Shown in pieces: positions 32,665 through 41,600 of a stretch of DNA of 64,000 bases (positions are counted from its first letter, which is position 1; each line of letters opens with the position of its first letter). The position numbers were made by a program, and so were the translations under genes. Location: contig JAHDYR010000036.1 of the NCBI GenBank assembly GCA_019828565.1, forward strand, positions 62,001 through 126,000, in the 5' to 3' direction. Below the pieces are notes generated by a model. It saw only the letters and a list, made by a program, of their open reading frames with translations. It had not been told where the DNA came from and made no database searches. The DNA comes from Carpediemonas membranifera. Taxonomy: Eukaryota; Fornicata.

Positions 32665-33993
32665 ATGACGGCGCTGCTTGATGTCCTTCCAACCGTTGTA
32701 TACAATTCAGTGAAGGCTGCGATACCGGTCTTCATCCTTATTGGCCTTGGCTTCTTCTTTGGCAAGTCAGGTCGAATGGGCTCCCAGCATGTCGCTATAC
32801 TAAACCAGTATACGTTCAAGGTGGCTGTGGCGGTGATAGGGTTCGCAAACATTGTCCAGTCCGAGCCGTTTTCCTGGGGCGACGTTCTCTTCATTCTCTG
32901 TGCCGCCAGTATGACCATTTTCCACCTGTTCAACGCGTTAATCGTCACCCTACTCCAGCCCAAGCGTGATCGCTGCCCCCGCTTCTACGCCCAGACCGTG
33001 ATGATGTTCTGCTGGCCCAACTCTATCATTGTTGGCGTTCCCGTTCTTTCGGCCGTCTACTCCACATCCGTCGCTGAGCACTACCCCATTTTATACGTCA
33101 TTAGCAACATGATGTTCAGCGTGCCACTGTTCCAGACCCTTCAGACCGCATCAGCTGCCACTGAACGGTATCTTGCCAACCGGAAGGCTCTCAAGACCGT
33201 CGACCATCCAGATCTTGAGGCGGATATACCGTCTGACAACCCCGAGGACATCCCAGAGGATCAGAGCCCTGAGCTGACCCAGGACGAAGAGGCTGAGCCC
33301 CCAGTGTCCACCCTCGGGCTGCCAGGGGCAGGCCTCTACCCGACTATGCCGACTGTGCCGGAGACACAGAACGCTATTGTCACGTCTATTCCGCAGTCTA
33401 CCGTGGATTCGACAGCGGGCGACCTCACAGAGGATCTAGCAGAGGTCTCGGTCGCCGACGACGACGCCCAGATGAAGGAAGGGAGCAAGCGGCCTCTGTG
33501 GGCTAGCGTCGCCATTTCCTTGGCTAAGTTCGTCTGGAACACGTATCTTACGAACCCCTTCATCATTTTGATGGCTGCTGGTATCCTGTGGAAGTTGACC
33601 GGTGTCGCCGTCCCGTATCCAATCTTGACTCCCGCCAAGTGGCTCGCGTCGTCATGCACCCCCGTTGGCCTCTTTACTCTCGGCGTCTTCATCGCCATCA
33701 ATCCGGCCAAGCCACGCATCCGCACTTCTTTGATCTTCCTATTGGGACGGCAGGCCATGACACCGTTGATGATGACCGGCATGGTGTTGCTCACCGGCAT
33801 GAAGGGCGAACGGGCGCTGGCTGCCATCGTTTGCAGCTCGATGCCTGTTGCATTGAGCTCGTTCACCTTCTCGAAGCACTACGAGAATCGGACCGAAAAT
33901 GTGCCACCCGTCATTGTTGGCTCTATCTTCTTTATGATCGTCGTGTTTTCAGTGATCTTTACTCTTCATGCCATAATCACGGGCGAGTCATGA
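32665..33993 (+). CDS. PIN-like auxin-efflux-carrier family membrane transporter
   Basis: 442 residues with about ten transmembrane helices in two groups of five. Residues about 15-175 form the first group (IPVFILIGLGFFFG and WPNSIIVGVPVLSAVYS, the family's central Asn-Pro crossing). A charged cytosolic loop rich in Asp, Glu and Pro lies at about 180-270. The second group fills about 285-440 (NPFIILMAAGILWKL, CTPVGLFTLGVF and AAIVCSSMPVALSSFTF). This matches the Mem_trans family (PF03547), anion-type exporters that include plant PINs and PILS proteins. The substrate in protists is unknown. A second, more diverged member is at 54012-55022. The gene is divergent from the BTB gene. Confidence 0.85.
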   Translation: MTALLDVLPTVVYNSVKAAIPVFILIGLGFFFGKSGRMGSQHVAILNQYTFKVAVAVIGFANIVQSEPFSWGDVLFILCAASMTIFHLFNALIVTLLQPKRDRCPRFYAQTVMMFCWPNSIIVGVPVLSAVYSTSVAEHYPILYVISNMMFSVPLFQTLQTASAATERYLANRKALKTVDHPDLEADIPSDNPEDIPEDQSPELTQDEEAEPPVSTLGLPGAGLYPTMPTVPETQNAIVTSIPQSTVDSTAGDLTEDLAEVSVADDDAQMKEGSKRPLWASVAISLAKFVWNTYLTNPFIILMAAGILWKLTGVAVPYPILTPAKWLASSCTPVGLFTLGVFIAINPAKPRIRTSLIFLLGRQAMTPLMMTGMVLLTGMKGERALAAIVCSSMPVALSSFTFSKHYENRTENVPPVIVGSIFFMIVVFSVIFTLHAIITGES

Positions 33994-34119
33994 TCTGCTC
34001 AATGATAAACTTGCGGCGTTGACTCAGAGAGATCAAGGCAAGTCAAGTCAAGTCAAACATACCACGAGTACTCATCATGAAGTACAAGCGAAGGTTAATT
34101 GTTAATACAGCCGGCCCAC

Positions 34120-35079
34120 TCATTTGACCGAGAGCACTGTTTCACCCCTGATCGAGACACTGAATACCACCTCGTACCGCGCCTTCACACCCACTAACAG
34201 CCCGAGCAGCCCAAACAGCACAGCCACGACGACCACGAGCTTGGTCTCGAAGGCGGCCTGCTCAATCATGGTGATCTGATTGCGGGCCGTGCTAATCTCG
34301 GATAGAATCATGCCCTTGTTCACCATGCGTCCCTCGACTGCGCTGAGTCGTGACTCGAGTGAAGTCAGGTCCCGGCCCAATGATGACACTCTGTCGATGA
34401 TCTCCGAATCTAACTCGACCAGGGGCTCCCTCGCGGACTTTTCAAGGGACCGTTCAGCGTCGTTCATGGGCGCCGACGCCAGTGTCTTTGGCCTAATGAG
34501 CGGGCTGTCGTTAAAGTGCGGCGACTCTGAGTCCTGTGTGTGTTCAATGACGGAGAGCGAGTCCGAGTCAGAGGGCAATGAGGCCTCGGAGTCAGGCAGG
34601 GCTGTCTGAGAGAGGGCGAGGTCGGACCTGGTCCTCTGGGGCGCGTCGCCCTTGTTGCCGACTGGGGTGAGAGTCGCGTCCATTGCCTGGGTCATGGAGT
34701 TCGACCGTGTCCGCTGGTGGCCCTTGGCTGGGGCTGGGGCGTCCAGCAGGGTGGGGCCGCGGGGCTGGGGCTGCGAGGAAGGCTCGGGCGCGTTCTGAGC
34801 TGGGCCCGTGGGTGTTGAGACCGCTGTCCTTGGTTCAGACGCGGGGTTCTTGGCGAAGTTGGCTGCGTAGCTCCTGAACGAACCGCTTTTCACCTGCTTG
34901 TAGTGCTCTTCCAGGGAGCGCTTGGTAGCCTCAGTCTGGCTGCTTGGATCTGTGTTTGTGTTTGCTGCATTTCGAGGATCGCTTGCTCCTATCATCGTCA
35001 GCTTCCCGCTGCTATCCATCATCATCAGGGGTTGTAGTTCCGACATACATGTGTTGTAGGACGAGTTAGCATCGCTCAT
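34120..35079 (-). CDS. Disordered/coiled-coil protein with C-terminal membrane anchor, unknown
   Basis: 319 residues. The N-terminal 200 residues are low-complexity, rich in Ser, Pro, Thr and charged residues, with several RTRS-type sites that could be phosphorylated. A coiled coil follows at about 220-275 (SSLGRDLTSLESRLSAVEGRM and TARNQITMIEQ). A hydrophobic helix (KLVVVVAVLFGLLGLLVGV) lies near 280-298, with about 20 residues after it. That layout is like tail-anchored or SNARE-like membrane proteins, but the residues after the helix are too many for a classical tail anchor and no SNARE zero-layer can be assigned. No family recognised. Confidence 0.65.
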   Translation of the reverse strand: MSDANSSYNTCMSELQPLMMMDSSGKLTMIGASDPRNAANTNTDPSSQTEATKRSLEEHYKQVKSGSFRSYAANFAKNPASEPRTAVSTPTGPAQNAPEPSSQPQPRGPTLLDAPAPAKGHQRTRSNSMTQAMDATLTPVGNKGDAPQRTRSDLALSQTALPDSEASLPSDSDSLSVIEHTQDSESPHFNDSPLIRPKTLASAPMNDAERSLEKSAREPLVELDSEIIDRVSSLGRDLTSLESRLSAVEGRMVNKGMILSEISTARNQITMIEQAAFETKLVVVVAVLFGLLGLLVGVKARYEVVFSVSIRGETVLSVK

Positions 35080-35379
35080 TGTCCTTATCTATGTCTATTG
35101 TCTGTGGTTTAGGCGGTTAAGGCGGTTAAGGTGGTTTAGGTGCGCTGCTGATTGGCTCGACTCTCTTTGGCGAGGCTGATTCATCGAGACGAGACCAAGG
35201 GTCAGGGTGATGGTTATAAAGATGGAATTGTGTGCTGCCGATCGCCCAGAGGCCCGCAATACCCAAGACCCTGTCTGTCCCGTCTAGATAAGCGATGCGC
35301 CTGGGACGATGGGATTAGGCCATTGACTTCTATGAACTGGGCAGGAAAAGGAAGGAAAGGTGATAAACCGATAGTGCAT
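35080..35379. other. Intergenic, short GGCGGTTAA-type tandem repeat
   Basis: 300 bases between the start of the tail-anchored-like gene and the 3' end of lysyl-tRNA synthetase. A degenerate tandem run of GGTTTAGGCGGTTAAGGCGG type lies at about 35106-35141. Nothing else is recognisable. Confidence 0.4.
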
Positions 35380-37212
35380 TTACTCCTCCTGGTTGACGTT
35401 CTCCTCCTCCCGGCGGGCAATCTCCGGCTTCATGAGCGGGAAGAGCAGGACCTCTCTGATCGAGCACTGATCCATCAGGAACATCACAAGGCGGTCCACA
35501 CCGATGCCCCAGCCGGCAGTGGGAGGCAGGGCATACTCCAGGGAGTTGAGGAACGTCTGGTCGGCGTACATCGCCTCGTCGTCGCCTGCCGCCTTCTGGG
35601 CGGCCTGCTCCTCGAACCTGGTACGCTGGACAACGGGGTTGTTGAGCTCCGTGTATGCGTTGAGAAGCTCGTGCTGGCAGACGAGCAGCTCGAAGCGCTC
35701 CGTCTGGCCCGGCTTGGCGCGGTGGTACTTGGCCAGGGGCGACATGATCTCGGGGTGGTCGCAGAGGAAGACGGGGTCCCAGGCGTTGTTCTCGATGTAC
35801 TTCTCGGCCATCTTGTCCAGGAGGCGGGGGATCGTGTGAGGCTCCTCGCAGGGGATGTGGCGGGCCTTGCAGATCTCCACAAGGCGGAGGCGGCCGGCCT
35901 CCTCGGCATCAGAGTCGGCAAAGGCGAGGGAGGGAAGGGTGTTAGCCTCGCGAAGGGCCGCGATCTCGGCCTCGTTGGTGAGACCCTGCTCGGCGATGAG
36001 CGCGTCAACCTCAGCGAAGACGCCCTCCTGGATGCCGTCCATGAACGAGACGCGCTTGAACGGGCGCTTGAAGGAGATGGTCTTGCCGGTCTTGGCGTAC
36101 GGCCCATCCGCGGGGTGGTAGACGAACTCGGTCTTACCATGGATCATCAGCGCCATGCTCTCAAGGAGCTCCTCGGTGAGGGTGATGAGGTCGTTGTAGT
36201 CCGCGTAGGCCCAGTAGAACTCCAGGGTGGTGAACTCGGGGTTGTGGGTCAAGTCGGCGGACTCGTTACGGAACTGGCGGCCCATCTCGTAGACCTTCTC
36301 CATGCCGCCGACAACGAGCATCTTAAGGTAAAGCTCGGGCGCGATACGCATGAAGAGGTCGATGTCGTGGTGGTTGTGGTGGGTGACGAAGGGTCTCGCG
36401 GTGGCACCGCCGGGGATGGCGTTCATCATCGGGGTCTCGACCTCAAGGAAGCCGCGCTCGTCAAGGAACGTGCGGAGGGCAGAGACGATGCGGCTGCGGG
36501 CACGCATGGTGTCGCGGACCTTGGAGTTGACCATGAGGTCGAGGTAGCGCATGCGGTAGCGGGTCTCCTTGTCTGTAAACATCTCCTTGCCGACAACGTT
36601 CTGGGGCATCATCTGGAGGCAGGGGGCAAGGATGGTCATCTCCTTGACGTACACGGAGAGCTGGCCGTTCTTGGTGCGGCCAGCGTGGCCACGCATGCCG
36701 ACGATATCACCGCGGCGGACGGAGTCATGGAACGCCTTGAACGCGCCGGGGGTCTTGTTCTCCCAGTAGTTCTTCCACGCGAAGATCTGGATGCGGGAGA
36801 TGTCGATGACACCCTCGCCGTCAGGGTTGGGGAGGAGAGACGTCAGGGGAACGCCGGGTGTGGCATCCTTGCCGCCGTAGAAGTCGCCCTGAAGATCGTA
36901 GAAGTAGATGGCCTTGCCAGAAGAACGCTTGTTGACCACGCGGCCGGCAACCCAGAAGGTCTTGGCCTCGAAGATCTGGCCGTTGGGGATGACGATGTGG
37001 CCATTCTCAAGAACAGAGCACTCCTCAGCACCCTCAGCAGCAACATCGCCGCAAAGGAAGTTGATCTCGGGGACGGGAGTGAGATCTCTGGTTTCGCCTT
37101 CAACCTGAGGGGGGTACTTGTGGGGATAGGCCTCCACATTCTCAGCCATCATGCTCTTGACCTGGTTGATGCGGTTTTCGCGGTACTTGGAGGGATCAAG
37201 CTGCTCGGACAT
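35380..37212 (-). CDS. KARS: Lysyl-tRNA synthetase, class II
   Basis: 610 residues from the ATG at 37212. The N-terminal basic region leads into an OB-fold anticodon-binding domain (about 80-220, with [23 protein letters not shown]). The class II catalytic core follows. Motif 1 is near [13 protein letters not shown] to [24 protein letters not shown]. Motif 2 contains [20 protein letters not shown]. Motif 3 contains [13 protein letters not shown] near the C-terminus. It charges tRNA-Lys with lysine in the cytosol. No targeting peptide is evident, so the same gene probably serves only the cytosol. The opposite strand is open over nearly the whole gene (35152-37272); that is a codon-bias shadow. 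Confidence 0.95.
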   Translation of the reverse strand: MSEQLDPSKYRENRINQVKSMMAENVEAYPHKYPPQVEGETRDLTPVPEINFLCGDVAAEGAEECSVLENGHIVIPNGQIFEAKTFWVAGRVVNKRSSGKAIYFYDLQGDFYGGKDATPGVPLTSLLPNPDGEGVIDISRIQIFAWKNYWENKTPGAFKAFHDSVRRGDIVGMRGHAGRTKNGQLSVYVKEMTILAPCLQMMPQNVVGKEMFTDKETRYRMRYLDLMVNSKVRDTMRARSRIVSALRTFLDERGFLEVETPMMNAIPGGATARPFVTHHNHHDIDLFMRIAPELYLKMLVVGGMEKVYEMGRQFRNESADLTHNPEFTTLEFYWAYADYNDLITLTEELLESMALMIHGKTEFVYHPADGPYAKTGKTISFKRPFKRVSFMDGIQEGVFAEVDALIAEQGLTNEAEIAALREANTLPSLAFADSDAEEAGRLRLVEICKARHIPCEEPHTIPRLLDKMAEKYIENNAWDPVFLCDHPEIMSPLAKYHRAKPGQTERFELLVCQHELLNAYTELNNPVVQRTRFEEQAAQKAAGDDEAMYADQTFLNSLEYALPPTAGWGIGVDRLVMFLMDQCSIREVLLFPLMKPEIARREEENVNQEE

Positions 37213-37517
37213 TTGCTAAGCACGTTCTCAGACGATCAGCATTATCCTGCGCCCCTTAAACTCTTCGCTTAATTTTTTTGATACGGACGAAATCGAGATT
37301 CTGCCTGTCTTTGAAACAAATAGAATCAGGAAAATGATTTTGAGCTCGTTATTAAACCAAATGAACACAGTTCTGACCTCTCCAGCACCCTGCAATGCTC
37401 GAACGGAAGACGGCCGTCTCACAATGTGGTTCGGCCTCTGATCGAGAAACATGGCTCCTAAGGAAGATTTCCAGGCAGTAAGAGCGCACGTGCTGTGTTA
37501 GTGCTCACAGTGAAAGC
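37213..37517. other. Divergent intergenic region, nothing recognised
   Basis: 305 bases between the divergent lysyl-tRNA synthetase and the unknown gene that follows. It is AT-richer than the genes and includes a T run near 37275. No promoter motif or RNA gene can be supported. Confidence 0.35.
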
Positions 37518-38492
37518 ATGGTCCTCTTGATCCTTGGCACCTCGTTCACTGATTGTGTCAAATCTGGCAACACATCACAACATCGCCATAAATCAATGAA
37601 TACGAGCTCTTCGGAGCTATCTATGCGAATAGATACTCAACGCACAATGAAATCGGTGAGGTTGTCGTCAAAAGACGATGAAGTTATCGATAGTGGCCGT
37701 TCAGTGTTTATTGCGCCGTCTCTCGCCCCTCCTTCACCTGCAGGGACTATACGTACCCATCACGCAGGATACCGGGGATCTAGGGCCATGTCACGTTATT
37801 CCACGCACCATCGGCATCACGAGTCTGCGCCCATGTGCAAGACGGACATCGAACTGCAACAGCTGCTCTTTGCCATCGCTAGAGACGTTATGGTGGACTA
37901 TATCACAGTAATATACCGTGACCGGGTCCGGAAAGCGACACAGCGCTGCTTGAACGCCCGTAACAAGAGCATCAACGACGCTCCCTCGCTGATTGCTGGC
38001 CACCACTACACGGAGATGGTCAGGGCAATTGTGTTGGATGAGGCGAAGCATGCCATTAGACGGGCTGCACTGGAGATCGTCAAACAACGCAGGGCTGACG
38101 CGGCTCGGGAGGACGGTGCTGGCGATGGCCCTACGGAGGCGTCATGGACGGCGAGTCCAGTCGTGCAAAATGATGATGATGATGATAGTGCACTTGAAGC
38201 ATTTATTAAGCCTATAGTTTACACTCAAGCGACAGACGCGGTGGCTGACGCTCTGCTGCTGTCGCTGGTCAGAGGCGTTGTCGAGAAGTCCATACAACAA
38301 CGTCTAGCCGCCAGTGACAGTCCAACACCCACCCTTCAGGAAGAGGGCATGCCTATGTCACCCGAAATTGAGTCAGACGACACTGTTATCGCCCCCGTTG
38401 AATCATTCAGCAATCTGCCTCGGACCCCGGCTATCTTGGGTGGGAAGAAAGTGAAGAAACGCCGATTTGGCCTCTTTGGACGGAAGAAATGA
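37518..38492 (+). CDS. Unknown protein with helical core and strongly basic C-terminus
   Basis: 324 residues from the ATG at 37518; further in-frame ATGs (for example residue 27) are possible starts. The first 100 residues are Ser/His-rich and probably disordered. Residues about 105-200 form an amphipathic helical region (DIELQQLLFAIARDVMVDYI and YTEMVRAIVLDEAKHAIRRAALEIV). A similar helical stretch follows at about 222-265 with TDAVADALLLSLVRGVVEKSI, so the core may be a diverged internal duplication. An acidic linker and a basic end (GGKKVKKRRFGLFGRKK) close the protein. No family is recognised. The base composition and length of the frame support it being real. Confidence 0.55.
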   Translation: MVLLILGTSFTDCVKSGNTSQHRHKSMNTSSSELSMRIDTQRTMKSVRLSSKDDEVIDSGRSVFIAPSLAPPSPAGTIRTHHAGYRGSRAMSRYSTHHRHHESAPMCKTDIELQQLLFAIARDVMVDYITVIYRDRVRKATQRCLNARNKSINDAPSLIAGHHYTEMVRAIVLDEAKHAIRRAALEIVKQRRADAAREDGAGDGPTEASWTASPVVQNDDDDDSALEAFIKPIVYTQATDAVADALLLSLVRGVVEKSIQQRLAASDSPTPTLQEEGMPMSPEIESDDTVIAPVESFSNLPRTPAILGGKKVKKRRFGLFGRKK

Positions 38493-38614
38493 GTGGATAA
38501 GGCGATCATTTTATGATTTGATTTTAGCACCGGTACGGTGCATAAATCTTCGAGAGATATAGATACAGATAGATATAGATACAGTAATAGTGACAAACAC
38601 ATCACGGCAGCAGG

Positions 38615-41600
38615 CTACAGCTTGCTGGTGAAGTCATAAGTGTTGTCCAGCAGGAACCTGGCGATGACCTGATTCCTTCGAGCGTACTCCTCGGGGATCT
38701 GGTACAATAATGACCGTAAACTGCGCTCCTCCCTTACCAACCTGAGGAAGATGGACCGGTTGAGCCGACGAACGAGGGAGGCGGCGTTCAGAACAAGACC
38801 GGCTGAAATGACTAGAAGGGCAACGCGAAGGACTATGATTCGGATCCGGAGGGCATAGTAGACGTCCGCAGCCTTCTTTCCGATGACGTCGTCAAACGCA
38901 AGGTCAATATCCTTGAGTAATTCGAGACCAGAATTGCCGGTCCCGTTAAGAACTCCGCATTGGCTTGATAGATCAGGGTCGAGAAGGCCGAAAGCCGTCT
39001 TGAGTCGAGCTGCGTCTTGCAGCATGACAGCGGTGTTCGATGGGCGACCAAGCAGCGTTCTTGAGAGATACTGCAGGAAATAGTACATTCGAGGGCTATC
39101 ACATTCTAAGATTGGAATTGATCGCATCATTCGGTGAGACATCCTGTGCATCGACTGGGGCGCGGCAGCGCTAGTGGGGTAATGAATCGTATCATATGCA
39201 GAGGCCACAGCGTATCTGTGATCTTGTAAGATTTGGACCGTCTGTGTCATCTTTTGGAATGCATCGCGTGTTGTGATCCCGAACGATGCTATCACAAGAA
39301 GTATAACAACCCACACAAATAGCTGCCCTCCGACGGTCAGAACAAATCTCGTGATACTGTAAGTCAGCGTTGTACGAGCAACCTTCTGTCTGATTATGCG
39401 TGCCTTTCGAACGCTTGGCGGTGTTGCGACAGAAGGGAACAGAACTGCGATGGCAAGCCACAGCGCAGGTGCCAGCAGGGCCACGGATGCCGCCAACAGC
39501 TGGTGGGATCGGGCAGAGTCGAATTGTGACTGCGCAGTGGTCTCGAGACGGTCAGTGGCGATGGTGTACGCCGACATAAAGCTGTCCCAGGCCGCGTTGT
39601 ACCGAGATTGGCCCAGAGAATCGAACAGAGTGCCCCATGCCATGGACAGCTGAGTTTCAGATGGCCGGGCGAGGTCTGAAGCAGTGTCACTGTATGCTGC
39701 AGGCCGGTCGAACGTGGTGGCGGTGTGAACATAATCGGGCTCTGCAGTGTAGTTCCATACGACACCAGCGAACACGGGCATGGCTGCAGGGTCGACCCCG
39801 TGCGAACCCATGGCCATTCGCACGGCGATGGCGATCATATCCATGAGCGCCGACCAAGCTGAGCTCGATGAGGTGATGGCGGAGGCGATATCAGTGGATC
39901 CAAAGTCGATGAGTTCCGATTGGACCGTCGAGGGGAGGGCGGGAATTGATTCGTTGACAATCTTGCTGAAAGTCTGCTCCAGATGCTGTCCGATATCAAG
40001 ATCACCGGTCTGGATGAATCTATAGATCTGATCGAATATCTTGTAGCCATCTAGCATCACCATGGTCTTGAACTGCATCAGACCAACTCTAGCGTCAACA
40101 AGGGCCGGGAGCGTGTCGCTCGTTCCGTCCATGAGGGTTATCGTGAGCGCTATTGTCAGTACGGCCGCTGTCACAATAAACAGGATGGTGACAGATACAT
40201 AGCGGGCAAGGAGGGCGCCGTTGGAACGCACAACTGGCCACACTGTGGTGACAACCGCTGCAACCTTTTGGCGGAGGTCGGTCATTGAAACATCGGCTGA
40301 GTTCGTTGCCGTCAAGGAGAGGGCGGTGCGGTATGTCGCGTCGAAGTCTGTGTTGGCGAGGTTGCTATTGTCGGTGGCGGGGGCAAGCAGCTCATCCTCG
40401 AGGAACATGGCGTCGACAGTCTGATAGTCGAACAGCTGCCTCTTCCGCCTGTGGACTCTGATGCTCAGTATCATCGAGCCCACCATCATGACATAAACTG
40501 CACTCATAGCTATGAGAATGAAGATGAACGAGCTGACGAGGGCGTAGGAGGCGTACCTAGCCCGGCGGTCCCATTCCATCATGTCATCCCGGATCGCATC
40601 GGTGGCGTCCCGCCCTGCTTGGCGCAGGTTCGATAGAACGTCCTTCTTGGCGCTGATGTACTGGCTGCTCCCAAGCACACTTGTCGAGATCGCCCAGGCT
40701 TGGGTGTGACTGAGTGCGCTGTCCGAGGCTGTGTCGGCGTACCAACCGTCGGGTCTGTCCGCGGCGTAGAGGGCGTCCTGTTCTTCCCAGTCAGCTTCTG
40801 CGGAGTAGTTGTACTTAAAGTGCGTCTTGTCACAAACCAGTGACGCATCAATGTCACCAGTTGTGGTCATGAGATACCACACAATATTCTCGTATCGTAT
40901 CTGTCTCTTGGCCGCAGTGAGTGCTGTCGTCATCGGATCGACCTGCCGAGCAAAGACGTGCTCGAAGGAGCTTGCCTCCAAGGTGTCTAGAGCATCAGTG
41001 TGCTCTCTACTGGCAGCGACAGAAGGGTAATACATAAACTTCACGGTGCTCTTGGTCATGGTGTAGCAGGCGGTCACAATCTCACCCACCTCATTGTCGA
41101 TGACATTGATATCGGCGACGTGTGATGCTGCTTGGCTCCGGCTGGTTGAAATGACATCCATCGCCACAAGACCGGCGATGAAGACGGCTAGCGCTGCAAC
41201 GACTGTCGACACGACGAGAATCGTAAAGACATGAATGTGGGTATGCAGCACCCGTATCCGACGCTCGATCGATGAAATCTGAGTCTGTATATCTGCCATA
41301 TCTAGCTCGCTGGAGACGGTCCGCTCTGTTGCCAGCACTGGGAAGATCGAGGAGTGTCGAGTCTCGAAGTCATCCGAGTCGCGTGATTGAGCATCAGCGA
41401 ATCTGATAGCTCTTGTTCTTGTGACAGGCGTGGGAGCAGGTACGGTGACCTGGGTGGCGATGGCCATCTTCCGGGCAAGGGTGGAGGGTAAGTGGAGATA
41501 CATGTTGGCGGCTTCCTGTCTTGAACGTCGGACTGCTTTGAACGCTGGTATAACGACGAATATCACATAAATGAAAGCAGTACAGCAGATGCCGACGACA

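Noticed and set aside
35152-37272. A 706-codon open frame antisense to lysyl-tRNA synthetase
   Set aside because: The other strand encodes a full, motif-complete synthetase. The antisense product has no domain and a Val/Leu/Asp/His-rich composition expected from reversed biased codons.
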